Part shown: piece after piece, positions 49,738-63,179 of the stretch
How the letters are laid out: the number at the start of each line of letters is the position of its first letter
Position numbering within the stretch: position 1 is the stretch's first letter
Source: Liolophura sinensis
Lineage: Eukaryota; Mollusca; Polyplacophora; Chitonida; Chitonidae
Reading direction: 5' to 3'
DNA length: 64,000 nt
Assembly: GCF_032854445.1 (NCBI RefSeq)
Contig: NC_088306.1
Span: 15,371,386 to 15,435,385, forward strand
The notes under the pieces: model-generated
Seen by the model: the letters and a program-made list of their open reading frames with translations, nothing else
Databases searched by the model: none
What the model was told of the DNA's origin: nothing
Position numbers and translations under genes: made by a program

Positions 49738-50025
49738 CACAGCATTTCAGATCCTGGAATTTCTCTATCGTTCATCTACTGTAAGTAACTTTTTGTGAAA
49801 CTTTTTTCACACGCCCATGTTATAGCAAATGCGATCAATGGTAGTTATTTTTGACAGGTCACATGATATTGAGGTCTCAAGCTCACAGCATTTCAGATCC
49901 TGGAATTTCTCTATCGTTCATCTACTGTAAGTAACTTTTTGTGAAACTTTTTTCACACGCCCATGTTATAGCAAATGCGATCAATGGTAGTTATTATTGA
50001 CATGTCACATGATACAGTCGGACTC
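49738..50025. repeat. 148 bp tandem duplication
   Basis: cacagcatttcagatcctgg ... gcgatcaatggtagttatt occurs from 49738 and again from 49886 with only a few differences, so recent. Confidence 0.9.
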
Positions 50026-50230
50026 CTTTTACCTTTGTAGATAAAAGCCTTTTACTCAAAACTCCCCTACTGGCTATGATATAAAAGACAACACGATAAA
50101 TAGTAACACCAGAACAGTGAAGATAATGTGAGAATAGGGAAATAGTCACACGTGTTACTATTCAGCGTCTAGTCAGTTTATTTCAGATGGCGTTATTTCC
50201 AACGGTTCATGTGTTGCTTGAAAAGTCATG

Positions 50231-50492
50231 GGGGCTTCCGTGGCTCAGTTGGCTAGCGCGCTAACGCAGCGTAATGACACAGGGATGTCGTAATGACTCT
50301 CACCAATGCAGTCGCTGTGAGTTCAAAGCCAGCTCATCCTGGCTTCCTCTTCGGCAGTCGGAAGGTTTTTAGCAACCTGCGGGTGGTCGTGAGTCTGGCT
50401 CTGCCAGTTTCCTCTCAACATAATGGTGACCGTCGTCGTACAAGTGAAATATTTTTGAGTACGGCGTTAAATACCAATCAAATAAATAAAAA
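50231..50492 (+). mobile_element. Full-length SINE A
   Basis: ggggcttccgtggctcagtt, tagcgcgctaacgcagcg, B box and aataaataaa tail. A short duplication of gtaatgac-type sequence lies in the head (50271-50299). Confidence 0.9.
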
Positions 50493-51704
50493 GTAATAAC
50501 GCAGGCTTACAAACCCCCAAGCACTGTGGCTTAAGCAGAATTAGATAGATAAATGCAATTCATTGGGCGTAACTGGTCTAGAATTAATAATCAAAGTGCT
50601 GTGTAGGCATGACATTTAATATACAAACACACCAAGCCATTGGATCAGAGAGTTATATACTACAGGGAGGGTAGTGAAGATTTGAATACTTCAGGCGCTC
50701 AGGATTGTGTTTCATACGTCAACGGGTTATGGTCATATTTCACTGACCTTGAACAAAGCAGCATTTGTAGAGACTAAAACTCTATGACTGACAACATAGA
50801 TCACCGGCTCCCTCAGGTGGCAAGGTTATTGCTATGTAGGAAAAGCCAAAGCCCTTCATTCTACTTTCAATGACACCACTGAATCTGCACTGTGATCAGC
50901 CAGGGGACACACTAGGCGGATATTAATCTCCCGTGAAATACGCTGACGATATGCGCAGCACACTGGGCGGATTTTTCCATCCATCGTGGTCATGAGGTTA
51001 TGTCATGTGATCTAGTAAACCATGTGACACAAACAAAATTTCACAGTTCAACACAGTTCGGTGTTGTTTGATTGGTCAGCTCGATTTATCGACGGTCTAA
51101 ATTCGCTGGAGCGGACACAGTACTTGATACATGCGAATTTCGGGGCGGACAAGATCGTCTGCGGAATACGCCGCCACAGGCGCAGACACTTTAAGTGGAT
51201 TTTTAGAAAGTCACAAAGTACGTCCAGTCGAGCGAAAGGTTATAAATGCCAAGCCAGCATACCCACACAATCACAATCAAAAATACTTATTTTGGTGTAG
51301 TTTACAACATAAAATACTACACAGAATAGGGTTAGCCCGAAACAAGGAGGGGAGTGATGGTCTTACGTGACCGGTGAAATCCAACATGTTGTCAATTTAC
51401 TTCAGTTAGGGTTTTATTACAACTGTTCATGTAAATGAATAAATAATAGCAAGTAGCACTTAAAGAGAAATGGGTAAAAAAAATCAATAAATGCAATTTA
51501 TCTGAGGTCACTAGTGTAATTACTCAAATGCGTGTGGTGTTGTCAGATTTCATAAACAATAACATGAAAACAACGAAAAATTTAAGGACTCCAAAGCCGT
51601 TGCAACGGTACGTCAAACGCAGTTACCATGGTGACGTATCTCTTTACTGTACGTTGTCATGAAAATTTCGCCCGGCGCAGTTTTGCGACTGCTTCGTAGA
51701 ACGG

Positions 51705-52000
51705 ACCCCGGGAGCCGGTTTCATGAAATATATATTTACTCTTCAGTAACCCTTAGCTTAGTGCACTTTAGGCCCTATATCTCTACTGCGGATGGTCGTG
51801 GGTTTCCCCCGCGCTCTGCCCGGTTTCCACCCACTATAATGCTGACCGCCGTCATATAAGTGAAATATTCTTGAGTACGGCGTAAAACACCAATCAAATA
51901 AATAAATAAATTTATATCTCTACAACATACGTTGTGATTGTAGTGAAGTGTTTACTTAGCTAAGTACGCTTTATGAAATCTGTCCCTGGTCTCTTGACTT
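51705..52000. mobile_element. Possible MITE carrying the 51787-51912 SINE
   Basis: cccgggagccggtttcatga left of the SINE resembles the reverse complement of tttatgaaatctgtccctgg at about 51970-51990. The match is short. Confidence 0.4.
51787..51912 (+). mobile_element. 5'-truncated SINE A with perfect 11 bp target duplication
   Basis: Body gcggatggtcgtgggtttcc to (aaat)n. tatatctctac flanks it at 51776-51786 and 51913-51923, as expected of target-primed reverse transcription. Confidence 0.92.
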
Positions 52001-54371
52001 AAAAAAAACAACAACGGGATGTACATCTACCATTTCGCAGTATATTAGAGTTATCTGACCAAATGATTCCATCTGTCGTAGTTTACGATGTTGAAATATG
52101 GAGTGTTCATAATATAAAATGTATTATTACAGTAGAACTAAAATTTGTGAAACCTTTTCAAAATCTGTTGTCACGTTTTTGGTATTTAGAGAGTTGGGAA
52201 GAGGCTCTGTTGACATCATAATCTAATCCAAATGTCCAAACCAAAAAAAAAAATAAAAAAACCAAACAAACAAAAAAAAAAAAAACACAACATAAAAACA
52301 AAAACAAAAAAAAAACGACCTAGGAAAGTCAAAGTTTTCTTAAACAATTTAAACTTATTTAATATCTGGAATTGCCAGTAATTTTCAAATAATAATTGGA
52401 ATATCCACTTCCACTGATCAGTTTCCCATGCAACCTTTTGACAAAATGACGGATGCAGCTGTGAGGCTCCTCTTAGACTCACCAATTTCCCTTGAGTAGT
52501 AAAGTTGATAAAGTGATGTTGTTGTTATCTACGGAATTAAAAATGGTGACTGTGGGTCTGAATAGGCCACCGTAATCTTTCAACTGATTTCAATATCGCC
52601 AATGAAAAGTTTTGTTTTTCTTCACGACAACAACCGCGCAAAGCAACTGACAAACAGGCTGAGCTAATCATTTGTGCAGTGTATCATGTGTCTAGGACAA
52701 CGTGCATTTACCTGTTCAAAGTCAACCTGTACAGGCAATAATCGTAGCGAATAATGTACAAGGGATCAGCTAAAACACCTTACTGTAAATCACATAGAAT
52801 TTATCCGAAAATTTCTGGCCGTAAGTTTGGCCCATTAGAGTTGCCGAAGGAGATGACAGGATAGAGACTCCCCAGGGGTAGACTCCCCTACACAGAGAGA
52901 AGGGTGATTATACACCCATTAGTCAATCTAGACTCATTAAAACGTTGTTCGTTGCTCGTAATATGCCAGCGGATTATTCTCAAGATTGGGTCCGTCGGCC
53001 GTAGAAAAAATTTTTTTCTTCTTATTTCACCCGTAAAATAACTTGCGGAAAATGAGCTAAAATTTCCCCAGTCGGTTACATCCACAGAGTCGGAGCTGGG
53101 TGTGGCACGACATATGAGATATTAGCAACCCTCACCTCCTCCATTAAACTTCGTGAAGGCTTTGGTTGCTAATCCACACCTTACTTGGGTTAACTACAGT
53201 ACTTGACAGTGAGGCTTAAAGATTTCCCGACGGGTCACACCTTTGTTTTTACTCTTGGTGAATGAAGTGAACAAACCTGTAAATTCTAAAAATGTCCACG
53301 CTAGACAGGCTACTTGACGTATTACTTCTCAGGTCGACAGGGTAAATTTGCGGGTTACACTTGTTGGTCTCAATGAAATGGGCGAATGCTTAATTGTTCA
53401 GGCTACGTGAAGGTTGCCCGATGGTAGTATTATCGGGAGAACGGTGTTATCCGTTCACATCCCGTAAATATATTTAATAAATTGGCATATAAAGGTATTT
53501 CAGCGATACAGATCTGGTGAGTATCAGTCGTCAAGCTGTCGCAAAATAGGAGTGGAGTTTGTAACGTCTCATGCAGGTGTTATTTCGCTACAATTGAAAC
53601 TCTCCTCTTCTATTGATATAGAAGACTAGCATTTTGCTTCTGTACTTCGAGAGTTCCTGTCTAACGCAGTAGTAGGCTAGGCTATAGGTTAGTTCTCCAT
53701 ATGTATAAATGTTGGACATTTGCCAGAACTATGTAGCTTCGATTTTGATTTTCAGTAGGAATATATTTAACGTTAAGTTTCAGGTATAGTCTTTAACCAG
53801 GTGAAATACTAACCATAAAGAAAGCCAAATATATACGGAGTTAAATAAATGCCAACTTACCGCTGATCATAAGCCTCATTGATTCTGCCCATATCAGTAT
53901 GGACATCATGAAAGTTGGGAGAATTAGAATGGCCCAAATCTTACATTTCATTCCCTGCCGCATGGCGACGAAAATCAAGTCTACAATGCCGTCTGTTTTC
54001 TTTAAACCACTTTCAACTCGGTATAGGGATATTGTTCACTTGCTACAGTGTGCTTGTGATACGCACTTTCGGCAGAGTTTGAGGTAAAACTGAGGTGTGA
54101 GAATTTAAATTCAGTAAGTTCTCCATCTGTCTACGCCCGTCCTCGTTCTAAAAGTGGATAGATTGCCTGTTTTCTTGATCAACGGAGGGGCCAACCTAGA
54201 TGTTTTGTGCAGTCTCGAAACATTTACCATGGGCTTCTCCCACTATGCTCTATGTAGGTCAGACTAAAGGTCGTCAAGGATACCCCTCTATTCGGGAGGC
54301 TCTTTGCCCACAACTCCAGTGAGGCGCGACTGGTTTAGTCCCGACGGTGCTGTCATAATACTAATGTGTTT
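52001..54371. other. No gene seen
   Basis: A-rich stretch at 52240-52315. The remainder has no recognisable domain or repeat. Confidence 0.5.
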
Positions 54372-55440
54372 AATTAGGGATCCCGTTCTTCCCGAACGGG
54401 ATCCCTATTGTAATTGTTCTGTTTTTTCTTATTAGGGATCCCGTTCTTCCCGAACGGGTGATTGACAGACATCGCCATATGCCCTGGTCCAGATGTGGAC
54501 TTTCTAACAACGGCCTAGATATCAGTAGAGCAGTGAATATGTGCATGGCAGGTCGCGGATTGAGACATAAAAGTACAAACTATGATTTTTCTTCTTTCTT
54601 TCTTTTCTCTTACCGCTGACGCCTGTCAGTCATGTCAGAGTTCGATCCCAGCTTAGCCAGTTTGGCAGGCGATGAAAATGTTGTCAATTTCAAAGTTTTA
54701 AGTAGGCTGCTAGGAGTAGTTGGATGTTCTTATGACGAAGCTGGTGTTTTTTTTTTCTCCGACGAACAATTTTGTCGCCAATTTCCATAAAAGTGCAAAA
54801 AAGTGCAATTTTCGTCCATGTTTGGAGGTCACGTGACACAAAAGCTCTGCAGCTGTGGAGCTGAAAATGACTGAGTGGAAACGGCTATATGTGTACTTTA
54901 ATCGTGTGGAAAATCGTTGAACTGTCATAATAAATGTGGGAGTTGCAGGGCTTGAAAAATTGTCCAAAGGCCGATTGGCTATGTTTGGCACTTTGACGTC
55001 CGTATGTTCTATCATGCATTTTAAATGCATTAGCGACTAGGATGAAGGCACGAACATTGTAAGCATGCTACCCGACGTAGTTTGACGCCCTGGTCATGGA
55101 TCTGGACTTATTTCTTTCCGGCGACGTACAGGTTTGCCGCAAATTGCGATCAAAGCGCGAAAAAGCGCAATTTTTCACCACATTTGGAGGTCTGTTGAGA
55201 GAAAACAGACTGTAAAGCTGAAAATCACTAAGTGCAAAGTGATACACATATACTCTGTGTGTGCTAAAAATCTTTGATCTGTGTCAACAAACACAGGACA
55301 TGCACGTTTTCAAAGAATGTCCTAAGGCAGATTTACCACATTCGGCACATTTACATCAACTTGCTGTTATAAGGGCCGTTTTTTATTGGGTGTGGAAAAC
55401 GTCATCGATCCGATCTGGGATCCCGGCCTAGGATCTGCTT
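54372..55440. repeat. Two-unit diverged repeat with palindromic gggatcccgttc end
   Basis: A hairpin (attagggatcccgttc at 54373-54388, gaacgggatccctatt at 54394-54409) is followed by a partial second copy at 54431-54458. Two homologous units of about 300 bp follow: 54755-55000 and 55116-55375. Shared blocks include aaaagtgcaattttcg / aaaagcgcaatttttc, catttggaggtc and ggcacattt. Probably an old DNA element; no ORF. Confidence 0.55.
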
Positions 55441-55451
55441 TTCACAGATCC

Positions 55452-55668
55452 ATTCTAGTTTCACATTAAGTCTGCTGTCTGAGTGATACTAGAATGTATT
55501 CTGTTATTGCAGACGATTATCCCATTAAATATAGCAAATTTATTCTTTTAAATCACCATAAAGATTGTATTACATAAATGTAGGAACAGACAATTATGTT
55601 GAATATGACACAGTATTATGTTATAATAACAGAATACATTTTAGCATCACTCAGATAGAAGATTAACT
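55452..55668. mobile_element. Third copy of the TA-type MITE
   Basis: gtctgctgtctgagtgatac tagaatgtattctgttat on the left mirrors ataacagaatacattttagc atcactcagatag on the right; same inner-TIR motifs as 40113-40391. Confidence 0.6.
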
Positions 55669-55795
55669 CATTTTTTTTTTAGGGCAACCTGAACGTAGGT
55701 AGACGTAGGTATTGTTGTGTTCATGCGTAATTCGTAAGTAACAATGTTCCTTAGGTGTGTATACATATATGTACTATGGCTTTTTGTAACTGGGC

Positions 55796-55943
55796 CCGCG
55801 CTAGCGCAGCGTGATGACCTAGGAGCCTCTCACCAATACAGTATCATCTGTATGTGGTATAACCAGAATAATGGTGGAAGGTGTGACGCACCTGGGTCAT
55901 TGCGCCGTGTCGGCGTGCTAACCCCCTCAGCCACGGAGGCCCC
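55796..55943. mobile_element. Two SINE A heads facing each other
   Basis: A plus-strand head (gcgctagcgcagcgtgatga, 55796-55845) is followed by a minus-strand head (cctgggtcattgcgccgtg ... cagccacggaggcccc, 55886-55943). Both lack middle and tail. Confidence 0.65.
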
Positions 55944-56465
55944 TTCTAGTAACGTTAAGTGGGCTTCGTACTGGTAGGCTCTGTTTCCTTGCTCTAACCT
56001 CTCAGGGCTGAGCGTAAAGAGAGACAGCAACAAGTCAGAAGATAATCCCCTATTACAATGGGTTGTCTTTAAAATAGGAACAATTATTCCTCTACACCAA
56101 GTACAAGAATGTTGTTGTCTCTTAAGAATAACGTTGCATATCTCCAGTATACAAGGCCGTACAGCCTGGGAACAGTTCAGTCGATATACTACATATATAT
56201 CAGTACTTTATGAGGGCAAACGTGTCAACGTAAAATAGATGTTTAAAAGAAAGAAACTGTGGAAATGAAGTAAGCCTCAATAGTAAAACCATTGATAGCT
56301 GTATCGGAAAATACTTCTGCCATATTTTGTTTTCATTGTGTTAAATAAACGAATAATTGAACGTTTTGACTTGAATTACCATATTGATAATACATGCTTC
56401 TCAACATTGCTACCCCCCACCCCCACCCCCACCCTTCACCATCAATATATATATTTATATCCGTG

Positions 56466-56740
56466 ACCTAGTGCTTAGTGTGATAGTGCAGAAAAAATCG
56501 CTCAGAAGCCTCTCACAAATTCGGTTGCTGTGAGTTCAGGTCCAGCTCATGCTGGCTTCCTCTTCGCTCGAACGAGGGGGAAGGTCTGCCAGCTACCATG
56601 GAGATAATCGTGGATTTACCACCAGCTAGATCTGCTCGTGCTCCTTCAATAATCCTGACCGCGGTCGTATAAATGAAATATTCTTGAGCAACTTCTTGAG
56701 TTCCACGTACATCACCGATCCCGTGAGTAAATGAATAAAT
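56466..56740 (+). mobile_element. Old, diverged SINE A
   Basis: Recognisable from cggttgctgtgagttcaggt, gctcatgctggcttcctctt and ataaatgaaatattcttgag; tail weak. Confidence 0.7.
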
Positions 56741-58387
56741 CAGAAAGTTATTCTATTTGAAACATGTGACTCTCCATTGGCTCAGATTGTTAGACGAACA
56801 CAACACCACACCAAATGTATGTACAAACGGATAAACTATCCCATGAGAATTTTAAAAAGTATAACTTTTGTTTTATCAAATAAGTCAGAAAAAAATGTCT
56901 GTGGTTGTTTAGGACTGTTTCTACCCCACTTCCGAGATAACTTTTATATACAACTTTGTGCAAAGAGTAAACACACTGCACAAGATGATAAACACCTGGG
57001 CTGTTTAAAATACTGATGAGGCTGGCTGAATTCATTAACAGATCCAGAAATTACCCATCACACAGTATAATTTCCCTTAAAATAAATCAGTCACGAAAAT
57101 GACTTCCAAAATTATAATTCCTCTGGACTGAAACGGATCATAATTTATTCGCATGTACGAACCACATCGCTCACATCTTATTATCCCAAGCCAGATTGTT
57201 GAACATTTCTTATTATGCATTTTAAACAGGAGTAAAAATACAGTATGTTCAAGCTGCTGTTACAAAGATTAAATCTAACATACTTGAAAATACAAGCGTT
57301 CAGCATCTGTTATGTAGCCATAGAATAAAATATGTAACATCTGACATTCTATATGTTCCACCCCATTTCATTAAGTGAATTGATGATATACAAGACCTTG
57401 GTTGCCCTTTAATGGCAGGCTTGCTCCCTTTACATGGATTGAGATTCCCACTATGAATGAAATTTACTGCTTATAACTTCAGATGAAATTAAATGTGGAA
57501 ATCTAGAAGATCTTCTAACTTTTGATAGGGTGGTCCTAATGCCACCATACATGCTATTAGTGCTGCCTCACTAAGACACCATGCCATAAAGTCACCAGAC
57601 ATGATCTGGTCACATTATCCGGACTCCACACCAACCAGTGCATGATATATCCTTAATCTACTATTCGAAAAAGCGTCAAGTACCAAATTTTGGTACGTCT
57701 GTTGTGATCTGAAAGGGGATTGAACCGTTCATCATTTACTCACTCCAGGATTACTTGAAGCACTCGGCTATCACAGCAATAACACAGAAACTGGGTACAA
57801 GTTACAGCAATCTACCAATGAAACTTCACTGGTCATTGATTAGTGTTCTAGTATAACGATATTGTAGCTATACGAGTGTGAAACCCGTGATCGCTGGGGA
57901 AACTAATGAATTGTAGAATAAGGAAGTGAGAGGAAAACTTTCTTACGTGTCTTTAACTTCCAAGGGAAGTAGCCACATTAATTATTGGCAAGTCAGAAAA
58001 TAGCACAAACGACCATACAAGCACCGTCAACAATGTCACCACTAAGAAAATAACAGCAGCGATAATAGATATATTTATGCGAAGCATGCCTCTTTTACAC
58101 TTGTTCTTTTTATACGTCTTTTCATTTGTAATTATTCGGTTTAGAGATCACAGGCAGTTGACAAGTAATTTCTTACCTCTGAAAGAATTCCATAGTTCCC
58201 ACTAAACTTCATCGTAGGACAAGTTCAGCACATAATATGATGTAAACACCATGCCTATGGCATTCATCAGGTTTTAAAAAAAAATCTTGACCAAACATAA
58301 ACCTGCTCTAGGAAAACCCGTACATGCTGTCCAGCCATTTCCTACCCGATACAGAACCCCTCAAAAACCAATTGCCTAAGTTGATTG
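56741..58387. other. No gene seen
   Basis: Short frames only and no repeat signature recognised. Confidence 0.5.
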
Positions 58388-58580
58388 TGACCACTATTGC
58401 AGCACACGTTAAAAAAACATTTGTTGCCACGCTAATTACAATCAACTTAACCTACTATCGCCTTGTACAGGAGGTACCTGGGGCACGTAAAGAGCATTTA
58501 ACATCTATGGCAGCCAGTACTGTACAAGTATTACGTCGCCATGGTAGTTACGTGAATGTAGCGGTCTTTGTGAAACGGGA
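58388..58580. mobile_element. Copy of the second foldback family
   Basis: Contains gttgccacgctaattacaat, caacttaacctactatcgcc ttgtacaggaggtacc and, inverted, gtcgccatggtagttacgtg. Diverged. Confidence 0.45.
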
Positions 58581-59470
58581 TTCTGGCTGCCCAAATTCTT
58601 CGACAAGATGTATGGATGGACTGAACAGAAAGCCATACATATAATGAAGACAATACCCAGAGTTGGCAAAGGGCCACAGACACTACAGCGACTACTTCCT
58701 TTCTACAAGGAGCGAATAAAAATCCCAAATCTGCAACTCCTAGAACTATATATGACTACGGTGGTAAGTCACGGTGGTATTTACCCTTTTGGAAATTCAA
58801 TATGATATCATGTGAAGAAAGTGTATGTGTATTTTCATGATGCTGACACGGTAACATTTCTCCTTATGTCGTTATAATGTGGCAGTGTCAACGAGGAGCT
58901 AATATTAAAACAGGCGCGACAGTCTTCTGAGTATCGGGAAGCAGTAGAAATAAAAATATTGATTTGGGTGCAAAGCATGAACTAACGTGCACCATGACAG
59001 CTGCCAACATTGGCTGGACTTAAATCTAACCCGATCTTCCACTTCCACACGTGCCAGAAGAGGGTGTATGAATCAGAGGCTGGTGCAGCTCTAAAAAGGC
59101 AATATGATCAAATTTATGTTCAATTTTATTCAAAAGCAAGGTGTTTTATATAAATATTTATCTTAGGGTTTAATGTCGTACTTGCTTGCTTATGCAAGAA
59201 CAGCAATATGCCATCAAACTTTGACAGTGCATCTATAACATGCTTGAAAGAAACTGATAACATTGGCAAATCGCCTTCTAAATTAAAGGTTTACCACCAT
59301 TTATAGTGGGTAATAGAAAAGCCAATTTTTTCGCAGTTTACCTCGATCCAAACATTATTTCTTTACTATGGCTAGGTTGATTTCATGAAGATTTACACTA
59401 ATTGATCATCTGTTACATTTTTTTTTGTAAATAAGCCTAGCATGGATCTAAAATATGGATGGTCACAAAT

Positions 59471-61431
59471 TTAAAAGCGTCCACAACAGGCCCAAATGAC
59501 TGGATTATAATTAAATCCCTCGGGGAATAAAATATGCACACAAACCTGAAAACATAGTTTTAATTTTTGCCTGAATTCTACAACACTGTATGGGAGACAA
59601 AACATCTGACAAGTCCTTTTCAGGCTGAATGTACTCAATGTCCTCTCCTGCAAAAACTCGCATTTCTGTGAGTTTCTTAACAACCTTTTCATTCTGCACT
59701 GGAGGCAATTCCCATATAGCAATTTCCCCATCTTGACTTTCAGCAGGTCCCTCAGCCATATCTGATAGGGGAATGTCAAAGGTAGTGGTGCTTTCGATTC
59801 AGCTTGTTATCCGGAAACTGTGATAACCGAACCTCTATATAGTATACTCTCTGAAGAGCAACTTGTTGCCTAGATATCCTAGGCGTTAAAACCAGCTGTA
59901 CAATTCTCTGCAGAAGTATAATGTTTTGCCAGACAGCATCAGAAGTGTCCTCTACCCTGTCACCGATCACCAGGGGAGTAAATCGCAGCAAGCACGTCTG
60001 TTGAGCTTGGCCACCTATTTTACTTCCCTTCTCCAAATCGTTGACATTTGGTTTGTCACGCGCATCATCTCTCAACAATTTCAATGTTGAGAATTTTCTT
60101 CCTAAATACTGCCAAGAGGATCACTTTTTTGTGAAAATGAAGTATGCAAAATACAATGCCAGATCACACTGAAGAACCCCTTCAAATAGATCATGTGCTA
60201 AGCAAGGAGGTAAACCTGGACCTCATACGTGAAACTATTTCAGCTGGTTAAATAAAGAGTCAAATTTCATACCATAAAATCGGTCAAGTTGTGGATCACT
60301 CTGAACTTTGATCACTGCTTCTTTGTAAGCACTTATGCCATGCTTCCAACCTAGAAAACCGGAATCTTCTACCTCTTTTGTGGTTGCCAAGCAATATCTA
60401 CATTTGTAATGTGCGCTGCTAAATGTCACCACAAAACCGCCAATACAATGACTCCCAAAGTTATCGCCTAAAATGAACACCACTGTTCCACGTATTGTAT
60501 TGCTTAAACCGAGTGTAGGTATATCTATTCCAGTTTCCAGTGTGTTTAGATCATTTATGAGTGTCCCAAAAACTTTCCTCTGGCCAAAGTAAACTAAATC
60601 GGATTCTTTGCAGAGTAAAACAAGTTGAACTGGGTCGATTTCTGAACGACACAATGAACCAAAATGAAATATATGGCGAGTGTCTTATGTTTCTCTTTGG
60701 CACTTCCTAATGGGTCCACAACTTCAAATGCATCTTGATACAGAATAATTTTCAAAGATGATGATTCTCTCCTGAATGGTTCATTTGACCTAAAAACATT
60801 TCCATCTACATAATGTTGTAAATCAATGTTCTCCGTCATTGTTTCCGAGTGTACATATGGTCTTTGACAGTTCCATCGTGGAAAATGGCTTGTAGAGTTT
60901 TAACATCATGACAAAAACGTTTACTATTTTTAGAATTAAGACCAAGATACAGTTCAACAGGTGCAACATTTCGAAACTGTTCTTTGTAATATTTGTCTTC
61001 ACTGTAATGCGTTCCAAGAACACTGTCTCTCCTTCCATGACATCTCTGAAAAATGTCAGAATCAAATGTCTCCTTAACAACCGAACTAATATTTTTTTCT
61101 GATGCACCTCTATCCAGCAATGTAGTTTTAAGAGTGGACTGAAGTATTCCCTGATTTAGTTCATTTATACTTTGGAGTTCATCAACCAAGGTTTGAACTG
61201 CTGCACTTGTTTTGTAATATGGTGTTTAGTTTGAAGTGTTAAATAAAGTAATGCAAGATTTCTTTCAGATGCTTTTGATAAGATTTCACAGCTTTGGCTG
61301 TCAGCAATGCTGCTTACAAACAAGTCTTCAGAACCCCAACTTTCAATACTACCAGTATTATCAGGCAGTTGTTCCGTTAGATCGAATTTGGTCCATGATT
61401 GATAGTTGCCGACGCACAGATTCAACTCCAC
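59471..61431 (-). pseudogene. Frameshifted TNP2-like (CACTA/EnSpm-type) transposase
   Basis: Collinear pieces of one large transposase in several frames. From the N-terminal side: LLYLTLQTKHHITKQ (about 61230), VDELQSINELNQG (61189 on), SLKIILYQDAFEVVDPLGSA (about 60720), LINDLNTLETGIDIP (about 60550), FILGDNFGSHCIGGF and the CRYC cysteine pair (about 60410), GLPPCLAHDLFEGVLQ (about 60190; the HDxxEG signature), KIGGQAQQ (about 60010) and a C-terminal tail to about 59471. This order matches animal TNP2-like proteins. Breaks are visible near 61180, 60838, 60640, 60238, 60100 and 59777. The element ends were not found. Assignment to CACTA rather than the related KDZ group is tentative. Confidence 0.7.
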
Positions 61432-61439
61432 TGCACTAG

Positions 61440-63120
61440 TTTTTTAGCCTCTGACATCTCGACGCTCGTTCTGATGGCAGCGTGCAACATGTTGTCGGAT
61501 AGCCGAAATCGAAGTATAGCCTGACGACACGCAATTCCTTACACCGCAACGAAATCGGGCCTCAGGCACAGAACCTACACCCGAACACAGACAAGATGTG
61601 CACGTAGATTCTCCAAACTTACCCGCTTAACTTTCGCTGCGCGCCAATCGGAAACACACCAATATCCATCGCCCTCTGGAGGCAGGCAACGTACAAAGGG
61701 GAGGTCACTAGCACCTTTGTAAATTGCATTCTCTAAGCGGCCAATAGGTCTGCAATGTAAAAAACATCTTAACTTATATTAGGTCTTTTGTCACTGAAAA
61801 CGTCTTTACAAATAATTTCTGTCTCTTTCTTTCGACAACGTACGTGGTTATCTGTTATATATTATTTCTGTGAAAATCAATTTAAAATTTTACCACTCAT
61901 TATTGTTTTCATAAGAATGGACAATAATTCCTTCAATGAGCATTAGCTGAACGTTGTAACCTTGACAACAACATCAAAATAACAATTAAAATGTTAATCG
62001 TTTTTTCACAGTCACTCAGGTCTAGTAAATGGTGTACTAAACGTCAAGTGGTCAGTCAAAAAAAAACAATTTGTTGATGTACGTGTACACGATGTTAATT
62101 TATCATCAAATGCAATGGGCAGTAATGAGATTTAATCAGTATCTTTAATTCGCGCTGTGGTCAAAACTAAGACTGTAATTATAGAATTTATGACTAAGTA
62201 AATAAATAATCTGATAATAGAGCACAGGCCAAGCCATGTAAATTTACAGCTGCACAAAATTGTGAATCTCCTAAATTTTGGAGTAATATTACACATAATA
62301 AATGTAAATTAACACCTGGAAGTATTGTCCACCCAAAACAGTCCTAATGGGTGTGAATATCTACAACTTATCACATGGTAAATATACAGACGTAATGCAG
62401 ACCTGCAAATATTTGTAAATATACGACATGGTCCAGTAAATATACAAAAAAGGAAGCCAAATAACACCTTTAAAAACTGTAAATCTTTCCACAGCCGCAA
62501 CGATTGTGACAATTAACAGTATTATTTACAGTAATTTAACAGACTTTTTTCACAGTGCATATCGGCCGTCAACCAAAATGGACGTTCCATGTCAATAATG
62601 TCAATCCACTTATAATCCACTTAAATCCACTTCAACTGTTACATAGGTATGTCGGTTCAATGTGTAGGTTATTTAGCTCTGCACCTCAATGGTTTAATGA
62701 TGAACTACTTGGATTAGTGTATGAGAAAGACTCCAGTAATTGTTTTTCTTTATAAACATTGTATAAGCGCCATATATAAACCCCGCACTATGATGAAGTA
62801 CCACATAAAGCGTGGAAATATTGTTAATCTCTGCAGAATTATATAAGAGCCAGACGTGAAGATGACACAGGTAAATTTCAGTTACCGACGGCGGTAATTT
62901 TTGGAAAGATGTGTCAAGTTTAATTCTTTTGTCAAAGTACCGTAAGTGACAAAAAGGTAATTTGGTGGTTTTTATTGGGTCACATGGTGTCGTGAACTAG
63001 CACTATATAACGCCACACGAAATATTGCTGTGATTTCCCCAGTCTTGCAAATGTCCTAACTTCTAGTACTTTCGTGAATATTGGCTGCACAAGTATAAAG
63101 GTCGCACGAACACGTTTGCA
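61440..63120. other. No gene seen
   Basis: Upstream flank of the TNP2-like remnant, then AT-rich DNA. GC content rises sharply at the 72 bp minisatellite. Confidence 0.5.
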
Positions 63121-63179
63121 CAGTCCCCTGTTTTGAGTACGGTGTTTACTGGCATGTGATGTGTATCGTGTTTCCTTGC

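Noticed and set aside
50900..51200. Possible hAT-like element starting caggggacacactaggcgga
   Set aside because: A plausible left end, but no matching right end or target duplication could be found.
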